A stretch of DNA of 64,000 nt from Cohnella ginsengisoli (GTDB taxonomy: Bacteria > Bacillota > Bacilli > Paenibacillales > Paenibacillaceae): contig NZ_JAPDHZ010000003.1 of NCBI RefSeq assembly GCF_029525555.1, positions 1,364,001 through 1,428,000 of the forward strand. The letters run 5' to 3'. The notes under the pieces were generated by a model. The model searched no databases. It saw nothing but the letters and a program-made list of their open reading frames with translations, and was not told the DNA's origin. Position numbers and translations under genes: made by a program. Below, in pieces: positions 18,213 to 27,930 of this stretch; the first letter of the stretch is position 1, and every line of letters starts with the position of its first letter.

Positions 18213-20178
18213 ATGAACGACAACAAGCCCTATCTCGTGGATGCGGTCATCGGCAACGGCCGCACCCTCGCTTCGATCGGCCGCACCGGACGTATTTATC
18301 GGCTGTGGTGGCCGCATATCGATTTTCCGCAACACGTGGACGTCATCCGGACGGGCCTCAAAATGGACGGCTTCGGCGACGGCACCGTCTGGTTCGACGA
18401 AGCGGACGCTGGCTGGACGCATGAGATCGCCTACGTGCCGCGCACGAATATCGTACAGATCGACGCGCGCTCGGACCGTTACCCGCTGGAGGTCGCCCAA
18501 CGCGACTTCGCCGTGCCCGATGCCGATATTGTCGTACGGGACTACGCGATTACGAACCGGTCGGATGCGGCCGTATCGTTTTCGTTCGTCTGGTATTCCT
18601 CTTTTCAGATTACCGAGAGCGCGCTGTACAATACGACGATGTTCCACGCCGGGTCGGACAGCTTGATTCATTATCGGCAGCGCACCTTTTTTTGCGATTT
18701 CCAGCGCAAACGTTTGCGCTGGATATCAATGCGGACATGCGCGAGAGGGCGCGAATCACGCTTGGCTGGCCGGCAACGACATCGACATGCAGCCGGACGG
18801 GTCGCTCGTCTGGCATTTCGCGGACGTCGCGCCCGGCGAGACGGTCTCGATGCCGGTCTATATCGCCGCCGGCGCGACGCAGTCCGAAGCGCTTGAGGTC
18901 ATGGCCGTCGCCAAGGCGAAACGCGCGGAAGACTGGCGCGCGGAGACCGAGGCCTATTGGCACGCCTACCTGAAGGCCGCAGGGCCTTGTCCTGCGGGTG
19001 CGGACGCCGAGATCGCCGAAGCGTACGAGCGATCGCTGCTAACGTTCCGCCTGATGGCAGACAAGGAGACCGGCAGCTTGCTGGCCGCGCCCGAGCCCGA
19101 CGAGACCTTCTCGCGCTGCGGCGGGTACGCGTATTGCTGGGGGCGGGACGCCGCCTTTATCACGACGGCGCTCAATAAAGCCGGATTGACCGGCGTATCG
19201 GAAAAGTTTTACGACTGGACGCTTACCGCCCAAGAGCCGGACGGCTCCTGGCAGCAGCGGCACTATCACGACGGCAGCCTTGCGCCATCGTGGGGGCTGC
19301 AAATCGACGAGGGCGCCTCGATTTTGTGGGGCATGTGGCAGCTGTACGAGCAGACCGGGGACCGCGGCTTCGCGGAGCGGATGTGGCCGGCGATCTCGCG
19401 CGGCGCCGTCTTCCTCGCTTCCTTTATCGACGAGAAGACGGGTTTGCCGCTGCCGAGCATGGATCTCTGGGAGGAGCGCAAAGGCGAGCATACTTACTCT
19501 GCCTCCGCCGTGTGCGGCGGACTTAGAGCCGCTGCCGCCTTCGGCCGGCTGATGGGCCACGAAGTATCCGCGGCGCACTGGGAGAAGATCGCGGCCGGCA
19601 TCGCCTCCGCCATCGCGTCGCGCTGCTGGAACGAAGCGGAAGGCAGCTTCTACCGCGGCCTCCACCTGTCCGTCGACGCGGGCAGGTTCGCCAGCGCGGC
19701 CGCACTCGGCGTTTCCGGCGCCGCATCCCGCGACGCCAAGGGCTACGAGCGGTTCACGCTTGACGTGGATCCGATCGTCGACATCAGCCTGCTAGGCGTG
19801 TCCGTGCCCTTCGCCGTTCTGCCGGCGGACCACGACTACATGCGCCGCACGGCCGACGCGATCGAGCGCAAGCTGACCGTGCCGGGCGTCGGCGGCATCA
19901 AGCGCTACGAGGACGACGGTTATATCGGCGGCAACCCGTGGATTCTGACGACGCTCTGGCTGGCGCAATACCGCGTGCAGAACGGCCAGTTCGCCAAAGC
20001 CCGCGAGCTCCTCCAGTGGGCGCTCGACCATCGCACCGAGACCGGCCTCCTGCCCGAGCAGGCCGACCGCGATACCGGCGCGCCCGCCTGGATCGTGCCG
20101 CTCACCTGGTCGCATGCGATGTTCGTGCTGACCGTGTCCATGCTTGCGGAAGCCGGATATTGGTCGGGGAATCGATGA
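18213..20178 (+). CDS. GH15 glucoamylase-type glucosidase (frameshifted at 18687-18693)
   Basis: The gene starts 5 nt after the regulator stop; an AAGGAG ribosome site overlaps the end of that gene. The N-terminal beta domain (YLVDAVIGNGRTLASIGRTGRIYRLWWP) is followed by a break at a T7 run (18687-18693). With six T it continues RTFFAISSANVCAG into the alpha/alpha barrel, giving about 654 residues. GH15 features are CGGYAYCWGRDAAFITTALNKAG and a C-terminal TWSHAMFVL. It should release glucose from the non-reducing ends of imported maltodextrins. No signal peptide is seen, so it is cytoplasmic. A perfect operator palindrome lies inside the gene. Confidence 0.9.
18701..18722. promoter_or_regulatory. 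Perfect 22-bp operator palindrome inside the glucoamylase gene
   Basis: CCAGCGCAAAC followed directly by its reverse complement GTTTGCGCTGG, centred on the AAACGTTT core shared with the upstream operators. It is the most symmetrical of the four sites and lies about 1.5 kb from the regulator promoter. It may act as an auxiliary (looping or roadblock) operator. Confidence 0.65.
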
Positions 20179-20190
20179 GAGAAGGGCGCG

Positions 20191-20224
20191 CAAAAAAGAA
20201 CCGCTACGAAGCGGTTCTTTTTTG
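20191..20224. terminator. Terminator after the glucoamylase gene
   Basis: AAAAAAGAACCGCT and AGCGGTTCTTTTTT form an 11-bp stem with T and A runs on both sides, 13 nt after the stop codon. Confidence 0.9.
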
Positions 20225-20356
20225 CTTTGCCGAGGTTCTTCGTGCTTTGCAGGGTGCGTTTGCTCCCCTGCTTAGATTTGCATGTCCCGCTGCAGCCGCG
20301 CTTTTCTCGCTTACAGCTGCCTTGGTTAGCCTAGAACGTGATTTCACGACATTTTC

Positions 20357-21375
20357 TTACGGCTTGAATGTCTGCACGACCGTTCCCCGCCCTGCTTCTA
20401 TCACGACCTCCGCGTACGCGCCGTTGACGAGCGTCAGCTGCGGCGGCTTGTGTCCGCAGTCGATGTCGTACACGACCGGCACGCCGATCTCGTCTGCGAT
20501 CTCTTCGAACAAGTCTAGCTCCGTGTAGCCTTCTCTCGGAATATGCGCGCCGCTGCGGCCGAACAAAATGCCCGAGCCGTTTTCGAACCATCCCGCCAGC
20601 TTCATTTGAACGAGCGAACGCCGCATATCCACCGTCGACAGCTCGCAATTTTCCAGGTACCAAAGAATCGGTTCGCCCGGGATATGCCGCTCGCGGAACG
20701 CCCGCACGTCGCCATAAGGCGTACCGATCAGATGACGAATGACGTCGATGCAGCCGCCCAGCAACCGGCCGCTCGCCATCATCCGCTCCCCCGCGCACGA
20801 CTTTCCAGACGGTCGGCTCCGTCAAATGATAAACGCCGTGCGCGGCAGCCGCCTCGCGCCATGACACCTGATGAAACGTCGACGACGTTTGCGAGGTCGA
20901 TTCTCCTTCGCCCGTCCGCAGCACCTGCTCCCAAGCCGCGGTCGTCGGATCGGTCCATTCGCCGCGCAGATCAACGAAGTTCGTGCCATGCGCCGTCGCC
21001 AATCCAGTCCGGAGCGTCACCGCGAGCAGCAGCACGCTGATATCCGAATAGCCCATGATCCATTTCGGCGCAATCTTGTCGAATTCCAGATGCTCGATCA
21101 CTTCGACCAACAGCTCGCCGCCCCAGGGCGGGATAACGAGATCGGTACGATCGTCTTTTAAAAAAGCGTTCAGCTCTGCGGCACGCACCCGCGCCGGCGC
21201 CGACTTGGCCTTGCGCTGCGTCCATGTCGTCTCGCCTACGTCGACCCGATAGCCTTGCTGCTCAAACCGCGCGACCGCCTGGCGCACGAACCCATGCCGT
21301 TCCCCCGGAAACGCCCGAAGACGGCGCCGTGACCCCGATCGCAGCCGGCCGAGGCAATTCAGGATAAACTATCAT
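20357..21375 (-). CDS. S66 family LD-carboxypeptidase / MccF-like (two frameshifts)
   Basis: The ATG at 21375 lies 8 nt after AAGGAG and begins MIVYPELPRPAAIGVTAPSS. Two runs of five C on the plus strand (21302-21306 and 20788-20792) each hold one base too many. Correcting both gives a continuous protein of about 338 residues. It has the S66 nucleophile motif GYSDIS, the Glu in LENCE and the His in DCGHKPPQLTL. S66 enzymes cut L,D bonds in recycled murein peptides or hydrolyse microcin C-like aminoacyl nucleotides; the sequence does not decide which. It appears monocistronic. Confidence 0.85.
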
Positions 21376-21501
21376 CGCTCTCGCTCCTTGTCGGATGCGT
21401 CCCTCACCTGACGCACCCGCATCGATTGATCGTCTAATGCCAGTTTATCCGCAGCGGCGGCAGCCGTCCATCCAGCGAATCAGTTCGCAGACGCGCCGCG
21501 C

Positions 21502-21533
21502 AAAAAAAAAGCTGCGGCCTGGGACCGCTGCTC
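21502..21533 (-). terminator. Terminator of the alpha/beta hydrolase gene
   Basis: On the minus strand AGCAGCGG and CCGCAGCT form a stem followed by nine T, just past the hydrolase stop codon at 21545. Confidence 0.85.
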
Positions 21534-21544
21534 TTTCGTATGGA

Positions 21545-22366
21545 TCAAATGCTCCAATGCTGCCAATCCCTCTGCCGCTGCTCATAGCCGCCGAGCCAGT
21601 CCCCCGTCGCCTTGAACAGCTGTTCTTTATGCTCGCCCTTCGAATACGTATGATCGGCCTGGAAGATGATCGACTTCTCGCAGCGGCCTTCGCCGCGAAG
21701 CCAAAACGTCTTCTCTAGCAGGAACGTGTAGTCCACCGGAATCGTCTCGTCCCCCGTCCCGTGCACGAGGAGCACGTCGCCAGGAAACTTCTGCGTCTCC
21801 TGGAACGGCTGATGCTTCATCAATGCATCGAAGAACGCCGGCTTGATCGAATAGCCGAGGTAATCCGCATGGCCTTTGGTAACGGCTTCGTCGTACGCCT
21901 TGCGTCCCACGATGCGGAGAATGTCGTTGAACGGATAAGCGACCGGCGACCAGAGCGCCAGCGACTTGACGCGCCGATCGCGCACGCCAGTCAGCAGCGC
22001 GACCGATCCGCCCAGGCTATGGCCAAGCAGCGTCACGCGCGTCGGGTCGACGATATCAAGGCCCAGCGCATAGTCGAGCACTGCCCGCGTCTGCTCGATC
22101 ATCGAATCGAGCCCGTGGTCCCCGTAAGCGCCCTCGCTCTCGCCGCATCCCGCGAAGTCGAAACGGATGACCAAGTTGCCTCGGCCGGCGAACTCGCGTG
22201 CCGCAAGTACGAAGAGCCGGTCCACGCCGATACGGTTGCCCACGAAGCCGTGATTGATGATGACGAGGGGCAGCTTGTTGCACGCGGTCTTCCCTTCCTG
22301 AGAAGGATAATGAATCGTAGCGGCCAGCGACAAATCGCCGTATCGTATCGTTAAAGAGCGCTCCAT
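21545..22366 (-). CDS. Alpha/beta hydrolase
   Basis: Start ATG 22366 was chosen for the GGGAGGA site 7 nt upstream. The 273-residue cytoplasmic protein has the alpha/beta hydrolase order: oxyanion region INHGFVGNRIG, nucleophile elbow LGHSLGGSVA with the catalytic Ser, the acid region VHGTGDETIP, and a late DHTYSKGEHK supplying the His. This layout is like the serine aminopeptidase/esterase subgroup (Hydrolase_4). The substrate is not predictable. It has its own terminator and no operon partner. Confidence 0.85.
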   Translation of the reverse strand: MERSLTIRYGDLSLAATIHYPSQEGKTACNKLPLVIINHGFVGNRIGVDRLFVLAAREFAGRGNLVIRFDFAGCGESEGAYGDHGLDSMIEQTRAVLDYALGLDIVDPTRVTLLGHSLGGSVALLTGVRDRRVKSLALWSPVAYPFNDILRIVGRKAYDEAVTKGHADYLGYSIKPAFFDALMKHQPFQETQKFPGDVLLVHGTGDETIPVDYTFLLEKTFWLRGEGRCEKSIIFQADHTYSKGEHKEQLFKATGDWLGGYEQRQRDWQHWSI

Positions 22367-22523
22367 AAGAACGTCCTCCCTTTTTCCATTAATTCCGATT
22401 AATTTACTATGCATTAAATATAACGCCAGTCGTCCCTCCTGTCAACACGGCCGGAGAGAAATTAAGGCGGAACCGGGGAATACTAACCATCTCGATTCGC
22501 AAAACCAACGAGGAGGTCGCCGA

Positions 22524-22643
22524 ATGGAAGCTTTCACCGCATGGGTGTCCGCGCATGTACTTACGTCGATGCTGATCGTCGGATCGGTCATCGCCGTCGT
22601 GTTCGTTTTCGCGAACCGCAAAGCCCTGTTTTACAAGCAGTAA
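22524..22643 (+). CDS. Small membrane peptide, 39 residues
   Basis: ATG 22524 follows GAGGAGG at 7 nt, an excellent ribosome site. The peptide MEAFTAWVSAHVL... has one hydrophobic helix (SMLIVGSVIAVVFVFA) and a short basic tail (NRKALFYKQ), so it is predicted to sit in the membrane with the C-terminus inside. It lies between the divergent hydrolase gene and the convergent pur operon end, and shares the purD terminator. The function is unknown; coding is supported by the ribosome site and clean membrane topology. Confidence 0.7.
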   Translation: MEAFTAWVSAHVLTSMLIVGSVIAVVFVFANRKALFYKQ

Positions 22644-22644
22644 A

Positions 22645-22690
22645 GGAAAGAGCCGCTCCGGCGCTGTGAAAGCGCGGAAGCGGCTCCTTA
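22645..22690. terminator. Bidirectional terminator at the end of the pur operon
   Basis: GGAAAGAGCCGCTCCGGCGC pairs imperfectly with GCGCGGAAGCGGCTCCTT (about 18 bp). It lies between the purD stop and the small ORF stop and serves both directions. Confidence 0.8.
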
Positions 22691-22702
22691 TATTTAAAAC
22701 GA

Positions 22703-23962
22703 TTAAACCAATGCCTTCGCGGCGATGTCCGTGCGGTTCTGCTTGCCTTCGAACGTAATGCCGGACGCAGTCCGGTAAGCCGCTTCGCGCGCTTCGGCGA
22801 TACCGGCGCCAAGGCCTACGATGCCAAGCACCCGGCCGCCTGCCGTCACGATCCGGCCGTCTATCTCCGCCGTGCCGGCATGGAAAACGAGTCCCTCGGC
22901 GGTCGCATCGAGCCCGTCGATCGGCAGCCCCTTCGGGTAGGAACCCGGGTAACCGCCGGACGCGAGCACGACGCATACGGCAGCCTCGTCGCTCCATTCG
23001 ATCTCGACGTCTCCAAGACGTCCTTCGAGCGAAGCCAGGATGATCTCCAGCAGATCGCTCTTCAGGCGAGGCAGCACGACCTGCGTCTCCGGATCGCCGA
23101 AGCGAGCGTTGAACTCGACCGTTTTGGGTCCTTCCGGCGTCAGCATGAGGCCGCCGAACAGTACGCCGCGGAACGGGCGGCCTTCGGAGACCATCGCGCG
23201 CGCGGTGGGCTTCACGATGTTCTCGATCGCCTCGTCGATGATCGACTGCGGGATGTGGGGCAGCGGAGAGTAGGTGCCCATGCCGCCCGTATTCGGGCCT
23301 TTGTCGCCGTCGTACGCCGGCTTATGGTCCTGCGCCGCAGGCATCGCCCGGACGGTCTCGCCGTCCACGAATGCCAGGATCGACATCTCTTGCCCGGTCA
23401 TGAATTCCTCGATAACGACCTTGTCGCCGGCCGCGCCGAACGACTTGTCGACCATCGTGTCCTTGAGCGCCTGCTCCGCTTCCTCGCGGGTGAAGCATAC
23501 GGTGACGCCTTTGCCCGCAGCCAGTCCGTCCGCCTTGATGACGATCGGCACCGGCTGAGCAGCCAGATAATCGCGCGCCTTCGCGTAATCCGTGAACGTC
23601 TCGTACTTCGCGGTCGGAATGTTGTATTTGTGAAGCAGATCCTTCATGAAAATCTTGCTGCCTTCGATCTCCGCAGCGGCCTTGTTCGGACCGTATACCG
23701 GAATCGACGCCGCTTCGAACGCATCGACGATGCCCGCCGCCAGCGGATCGTCCGGTCCGACGACGACGAGGTCGATCGCCTTGTCCTTGGCGAACTGCAC
23801 GAGCTTGTCGAACTCCAGCTCTCCGATCGGCACCAGCTCGGCGAGCTGCGCGATCCCCGCGTTGCCGGGCGCGCAGAAGATGTGCTCGGCCTTCGGGTTT
23901 TTGCGGAGCGCCCAGACGATCGTATGCTCCCGGCCGCCGCGGCCAATGACTAAAATGCGCAT
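22703..23962 (-). CDS. purD: Phosphoribosylamine-glycine ligase
   Basis: This intact 419-residue ATP-grasp enzyme makes GAR from phosphoribosylamine, glycine and ATP, step 2 of purine synthesis. It starts MRILVIGRGGREHTIVWAL and has KADGLAAGKGV in the ATP-grasp, HKPAYDGDKGPNTGGMG, and the metal-binding EFNARFGDPETQ. It is the last gene of the pur operon, 22 nt after purH, as in Bacillus subtilis. Confidence 0.97.
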   Translation of the reverse strand: MRILVIGRGGREHTIVWALRKNPKAEHIFCAPGNAGIAQLAELVPIGELEFDKLVQFAKDKAIDLVVVGPDDPLAAGIVDAFEAASIPVYGPNKAAAEIEGSKIFMKDLLHKYNIPTAKYETFTDYAKARDYLAAQPVPIVIKADGLAAGKGVTVCFTREEAEQALKDTMVDKSFGAAGDKVVIEEFMTGQEMSILAFVDGETVRAMPAAQDHKPAYDGDKGPNTGGMGTYSPLPHIPQSIIDEAIENIVKPTARAMVSEGRPFRGVLFGGLMLTPEGPKTVEFNARFGDPETQVVLPRLKSDLLEIILASLEGRLGDVEIEWSDEAAVCVVLASGGYPGSYPKGLPIDGLDATAEGLVFHAGTAEIDGRIVTAGGRVLGIVGLGAGIAEAREAAYRTASGITFEGKQNRTDIAAKALV

Positions 23963-23984
23963 GTACTCGTTCTCCCCTCGCCGA

Positions 23985-25544
23985 TCAATGCTTAAAGTGA
24001 CGAACGCCCGTGACGACCATCGCGATGCCGGCAGCGTTCGCCGCGGCTACGGATTCCGCGTCCTTCACCGAACCGCCCGGCTGGATGATCGCCGTGATGC
24101 CTGCCTGCGCAGCCAGCTCTACCGTGTCTCCCATCGGGAAAAACGCATCCGAGGCGAGCACGGCTCCGCGCGCTTTTTCGCCGGCTTGCTCGATGGCGAT
24201 GCGGGCCGCGCCGACGCGGTTCATCTGGCCTGCGCCTACGCCGACCGTCATGCTGTCCGCCGCGAGCAGAATCGCGTTCGACTTCACGTGCTTGACGACC
24301 TTCCATGCGAAAAGAAGCTGCTTCAGCTCTTCGGCCGTCGGCGCGCGCTCCGTGACGACCTGGATGTCGGCCTCGTCCAGCGAATGGACGTCGCTCTGTT
24401 GTACGAGCATGCCGCCGTCGACGCTCGTCACGAGCCATTCCGGCTTGCGCTCGGCCGCGCTCTGCACCTGGCTGTCGGTGCCGGTGGCGAGCAGGCGAAT
24501 ATTCTTTTTGCGGCTCAAAATCTCCAGCGCTTCAGGCGTGAAATCCGGCGCGATGATGATCTCGAGGAAAATTTGCGCGAGGCGGTCCGCCGTCTGCGCT
24601 TCGATCGTGCGGTTCGCCGCGACGATGCCGCCGAAGATCGACGTCGGGTCGGACTCGTACGCTTTGACGTACGCTTCGTCGATGTCCGCGCCGATGCCGA
24701 CGCCGCACGGGTTCATATGCTTGATGGCCACGACGGCCGGCTCGTCGAACTCGGAAACGATAGCGAGCGCCGCGTTAGCGTCGTTAATATTGTTGTAGGA
24801 CAGCTCCTTGCCGTGCAGCTGCTTCGCCGTCGTGATGCTCGGGCCTTTCTTGGCGAGCGGCTTACGGTAGAAAGCGGCTTGTTGATGCGGATTTTCGCCG
24901 TAGCGCAGCTCCTGCACTTTTTCGTAGGTGAACGTCAGGCTCTCGGGAAGCGGATCGCCGAGCTGCTCGGCGAAATACTCCGAGATGAGCGCATCGTATG
25001 CCGCGGTGTGACGGAACACTTTGGCCGCAAGGCGCTTGCGCGTCTCGAGCGTCGTGTCGCCGCCGGCTTGGATTTGCGAGAGAACTTCGGCGTAGTCGCC
25101 TGCGTCGACGACGACGGAGACGAACGCATGGTTTTTCGCCGCGGAGCGCAGCATCGTCGGACCGCCGATGTCGATGTTCTCGATGGCGTCCTCGTAGCTC
25201 ACGTCGGGCTTGGAGACCGTCTCCTTGAACGGATACAGGTTCACGACGACGAGGTCGATGTAGTCAAGACCCAGCTTCTCCATCGCTTCGACATGCTCGG
25301 CGCTGTCGCGGATCGCGAGCAGGCCGCTGTGCACGGCGGGATGCAGCGTCTTGACGCGGCCGTCGAGAATTTCCGGGAAGCCCGTCACGTCGGAGATGCC
25401 GATGACCGGCACGCCTTCGCGCTCGAGCAGCGCATGCGTGCCGCCCGTCGAGATGATCTGCACGCCTTGCGCGGCGAGCGCGCGGCAAAATTCGGTGATG
25501 CCCGTCTTGTCGGATACGCTGACCAGCGCTCTTTTGATTGCCAT
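23985..25544 (-). CDS. purH: Bifunctional AICAR transformylase / IMP cyclohydrolase
   Basis: Intact and 519 residues. The N-terminal MGS-like cyclohydrolase domain (IKRALVSVSDKTGITEFCRA, STGGTHALL) is followed by the AICAR transformylase domain with LRYGENPHQQAA and KHMNPCG, the Lys-His pair used in formyl transfer. It carries out the last two steps to IMP. It follows purN after an unusually long 263-bp spacer containing a 15-bp inverted repeat, and precedes purD by 22 nt. Confidence 0.97.
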   Translation of the reverse strand: MAIKRALVSVSDKTGITEFCRALAAQGVQIISTGGTHALLEREGVPVIGISDVTGFPEILDGRVKTLHPAVHSGLLAIRDSAEHVEAMEKLGLDYIDLVVVNLYPFKETVSKPDVSYEDAIENIDIGGPTMLRSAAKNHAFVSVVVDAGDYAEVLSQIQAGGDTTLETRKRLAAKVFRHTAAYDALISEYFAEQLGDPLPESLTFTYEKVQELRYGENPHQQAAFYRKPLAKKGPSITTAKQLHGKELSYNNINDANAALAIVSEFDEPAVVAIKHMNPCGVGIGADIDEAYVKAYESDPTSIFGGIVAANRTIEAQTADRLAQIFLEIIIAPDFTPEALEILSRKKNIRLLATGTDSQVQSAAERKPEWLVTSVDGGMLVQQSDVHSLDEADIQVVTERAPTAEELKQLLFAWKVVKHVKSNAILLAADSMTVGVGAGQMNRVGAARIAIEQAGEKARGAVLASDAFFPMGDTVELAAQAGITAIIQPGGSVKDAESVAAANAAGIAMVVTGVRHFKH

Positions 25545-25584
25545 GACTGTTCATCCACTCCTAATAGGGTTGATTAATGCTGAC

Positions 25585-25655
25585 GGGGTGGGGTTATCCC
25601 CTTCACACAGGACGACGGCTGCGCGGTACCTGAGCGAACGGGATAAGCCCACCCC
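25585..25655. repeat. Long inverted repeat in the purN-purH spacer
   Basis: GGGTGGGGTTATCCC (25586-25600) and GGGATAAGCCCACCC (25640-25654) form a 15-bp stem with one mismatch around a 39-nt loop. It lies in the 5' part of the only long gap in the 3' half of the pur operon besides array B. The gap 25545-25807 otherwise shows no gene with a ribosome site. Confidence 0.65.
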
Positions 25656-25807
25656 GGGGCGATCGCGCGATAATTGGGGTGAAACTTGAAGACGGCTGCA
25701 TGCTAGTTTCCTGATGGAATAGCGATACGGTGCATCGTTATTCTGAGGTGGCGGCGCCGTTACCGGCAAATAAGGATACAACATAACGTTTACTTCAGTA
25801 ACCCGTA

Positions 25808-26428
25808 CTACCCATCCACAGTAACGATACGGCCCGCCAGCGAGACGCGACCTTCTGCAATAAGGCGCACGGTGCGCGGGAGGAGCTCGTGCTCGACCGC
25901 GTGGATGCGGGCTGCGAGCGTTTCCGCCGTATCACCGGTCTCGAGCTCGATGACCCGCTGCGCGATGATCGGGCCGCTGTCGAGGCCTCCGTCCACGAAG
26001 TGTACGGTCACGCCGGTAACTTTTACGCCGTAGTCGAGCGCCTGCTCGATCGCACGAATGCCGGGAAAAGCGGGCAGCAGCGACGGATGCACGTTGATCA
26101 TGCGACCCGCGTAAGCGCCGACCAGCACGTCCGTCAAGATCCGCATATAGCCGGCCAGCACGGTCAAACCGATCCCGCGCGCGGCCAGCTCGGCCGCGAT
26201 TACGGTCTCATACGCCTCTCGGGACGCGTATTCCTTCGGCCGGAAGACGAACGTCTCGATGCCAAGCTCGCTGGCACGGGATACGACCTTGGCCTCCGGC
26301 TTGTCGCACACGAGCAGCGCGATCTCGGCGGGACCGAGATCGCCATCCCTCGCCGCTTCGGCCAGCGCCTGGAAGTTGCTCCCGCTGCCGGATGCGAATA
26401 CGGCGATGCGGAGCTTGTCGCGGCTCAT
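25808..26428 (-). CDS. purN: Phosphoribosylglycinamide formyltransferase
   Basis: The product starts MSRDKLRIAVFASGSGSNFQ, with the GART nucleotide-binding loop, and is 206 residues. It carries INVHPSLLPAFPG, containing the Asn and His used in formyl transfer from 10-formyl-THF, and VTVHFVDGGLDSGPII. As written, the frame is open through from purM without a stop. This is explained by an extra C at 26441-26446; after correction purM ends in TGA overlapping this ATG (ATGA), the usual purMN coupling. Confidence 0.93.
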   Translation of the reverse strand: MSRDKLRIAVFASGSGSNFQALAEAARDGDLGPAEIALLVCDKPEAKVVSRASELGIETFVFRPKEYASREAYETVIAAELAARGIGLTVLAGYMRILTDVLVGAYAGRMINVHPSLLPAFPGIRAIEQALDYGVKVTGVTVHFVDGGLDSGPIIAQRVIELETGDTAETLAARIHAVEHELLPRTVRLIAEGRVSLAGRIVTVDG

Positions 26429-27472
26429 TCGAATTCGGCGCCCCCCGAATGTCACGACGCGCGAGCCTTCGGTGACGCGGCCGATGACGTATGCCTTCTC
26501 GCCGAGCTCGCCAGCCAGTGCGACGGCCTGCTCCGCTTGGTCTGCGGGCACGACCACGACCATGCCGATGCCCATGTTAAACGTCGTGTACATGTCGCGG
26601 TCGCTGATCGCGCCGTCGCGCTGCATGAGCCCGAAAACCGGGTGCACCGGCCATGCGCCTAGGTCGATGTCGACGTTGACGCCCTCCGGCAGCACGCGCG
26701 GGATGTTTTCGATGAACCCGCCGCCGGTAATATGCGCCATGCCCTTCACCTGCACGCTCTCGATCAGCTTCAATACCGACTTCACGTAAATGCGCGTCGG
26801 CTCGATGAGCGCTTCGCCCAGCGTCTTGCCTTCGAGCTCGGGCAGCTTGTCAGAGAACTTGTAGCCCTTGGTATCCAGCAGCAGCCGGCGAACCAGCGAG
26901 AAGCCGTTGGAGTGAACGCCGCTCGAGCCAAGGCCGATCACCGCGTCGCCGGCCGCGATGCCGCTGCCGTCGATCGCCTTCGGCTTGTCCACGATGCCGA
27001 CGGTGAAGCCTGCGATATCGTATTCGCCGTCTTGGTACATGCCCGGCATCTCCGCCGTCTCGCCGCCGATCAGCGCGCAGCCGGCCTGCTCGCAGCCGTC
27101 CGCGACGCCTTTGACGATCGCTTCGATCTTCTCGGGTACCAGCTTGCCGCATGCCAGGTAGTCAAGGAAAAACAGCGGCTCCGCCCCTGTCACGACCACG
27201 TCGTTCACGCACATCGCTACCGCGTCGATGCCGATCGTATCGTGCTTGTCCATCTCGAACGCCAGCTTCAGCTTCGTGCCGACGCCGTCCGTGCCGGAGA
27301 CGAGCACCGGCTCCTCGTACTTGTCCTTGTTCAGGCCGAACAGCCCGCCGAACCCGCCGAGTCCCGTCAGCACCTCCGGACGCATCGTGCGCTTCACGTG
27401 CTTCTTCATTCGTTCGACCGCTTCGTTGCCGGCGGCAATATCTACGCCGGCCTGTTTGTAAGCTTCGGACAC
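26425..27472 (-). CDS. purM: Phosphoribosylformylglycinamidine cyclo-ligase (frameshifted at 26441-26446)
   Basis: The start chosen is GTG 27472 (SEAYKQAGVDIAAGNEAVER) with AAGGGGG 10 nt upstream; an ATG further up has no family support. The AIR synthetase motifs are GGFGGLF, ISGTDGVGTKLK-like LVSGTDGVGTKL, LIGGETAEMPG and MAHITGGGFIENIPR. The last residues read RVVTFGG and then run into purN. With five instead of six C at 26441-26446 the end becomes TFGGAEFE and a TGA overlapping purN. The corrected length, 348, matches PurM. A repeat array separates it from purF upstream. Confidence 0.93.
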
Positions 27473-27548
27473 TTGGGTTAAGCCCCCTTGGGTAGAATTG
27501 TAAAACCAAACAGTCCGTAATTGCATCATATCCACTTGGGCGCAGGCA

Positions 27549-27930
27549 CATAGCGGAAATAAGTTCCGCTATTCACTCCATGGCCACCTCGGCGCGGGCA
27601 CATAGCGGAAATATGTTCCGCTATTCGCCCCACAGCCACCTCGGCGCAGGCACATAGCGGAAATTTCCGCTATTCACTCCATGGCCACCTCGGCGCGGGC
27701 ACTTAGCGGAAATATGTTCCGCTATTCGCCCCACAGCCACCTCGGCGCGGGCACTTAGCGGAAATATGTTCCGCTATTCGCCCCACAGCCACCTCGGCGC
27801 GGGCACTTAGCGGAAATAAGTTCCGCTATTCACTCCAGCGCATCCTTTGCGCAGGCACATAGCGGAAATAAGTTCCGCTATTCGCCCCACGGCACCTCGG
27901 CGCGGGCATTTAGCGGCCTCTAATGCCGCA
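27549..27930. repeat. Array B: eight ~52-bp repeats inside the pur operon (purF-purM gap)
   Basis: Cores start at 27552, 27603, 27655, 27704, 27756, 27808, 27860 and 27911, a period of 49-52 bp. Most read TAGCGGAA-ATAAG-TTCCGCTA or the ATATG version. The third lacks 3 nt of the loop and the last is degenerate. Spacers alternate TTCGCCCCACAGCCACCTCGG and TTCACTCCATGGCCACCTCGG types. The array is transcribed as part of the pur mRNA and would form a row of hairpins. No ORF in it has a ribosome site. Confidence 0.9.

Noticed and set aside
20878..21287. The S66 peptidase starting at 21287
   Set aside because: The family N-terminus (VTAPSS) and a good ribosome site lie upstream at 21375; the apparent start results from a frameshift.
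25808..27535. A bifunctional PurM-PurN protein
   Set aside because: Removing one C from the run at 26441-26446 recreates a normal PurM C-terminus with a stop overlapping the purN start.
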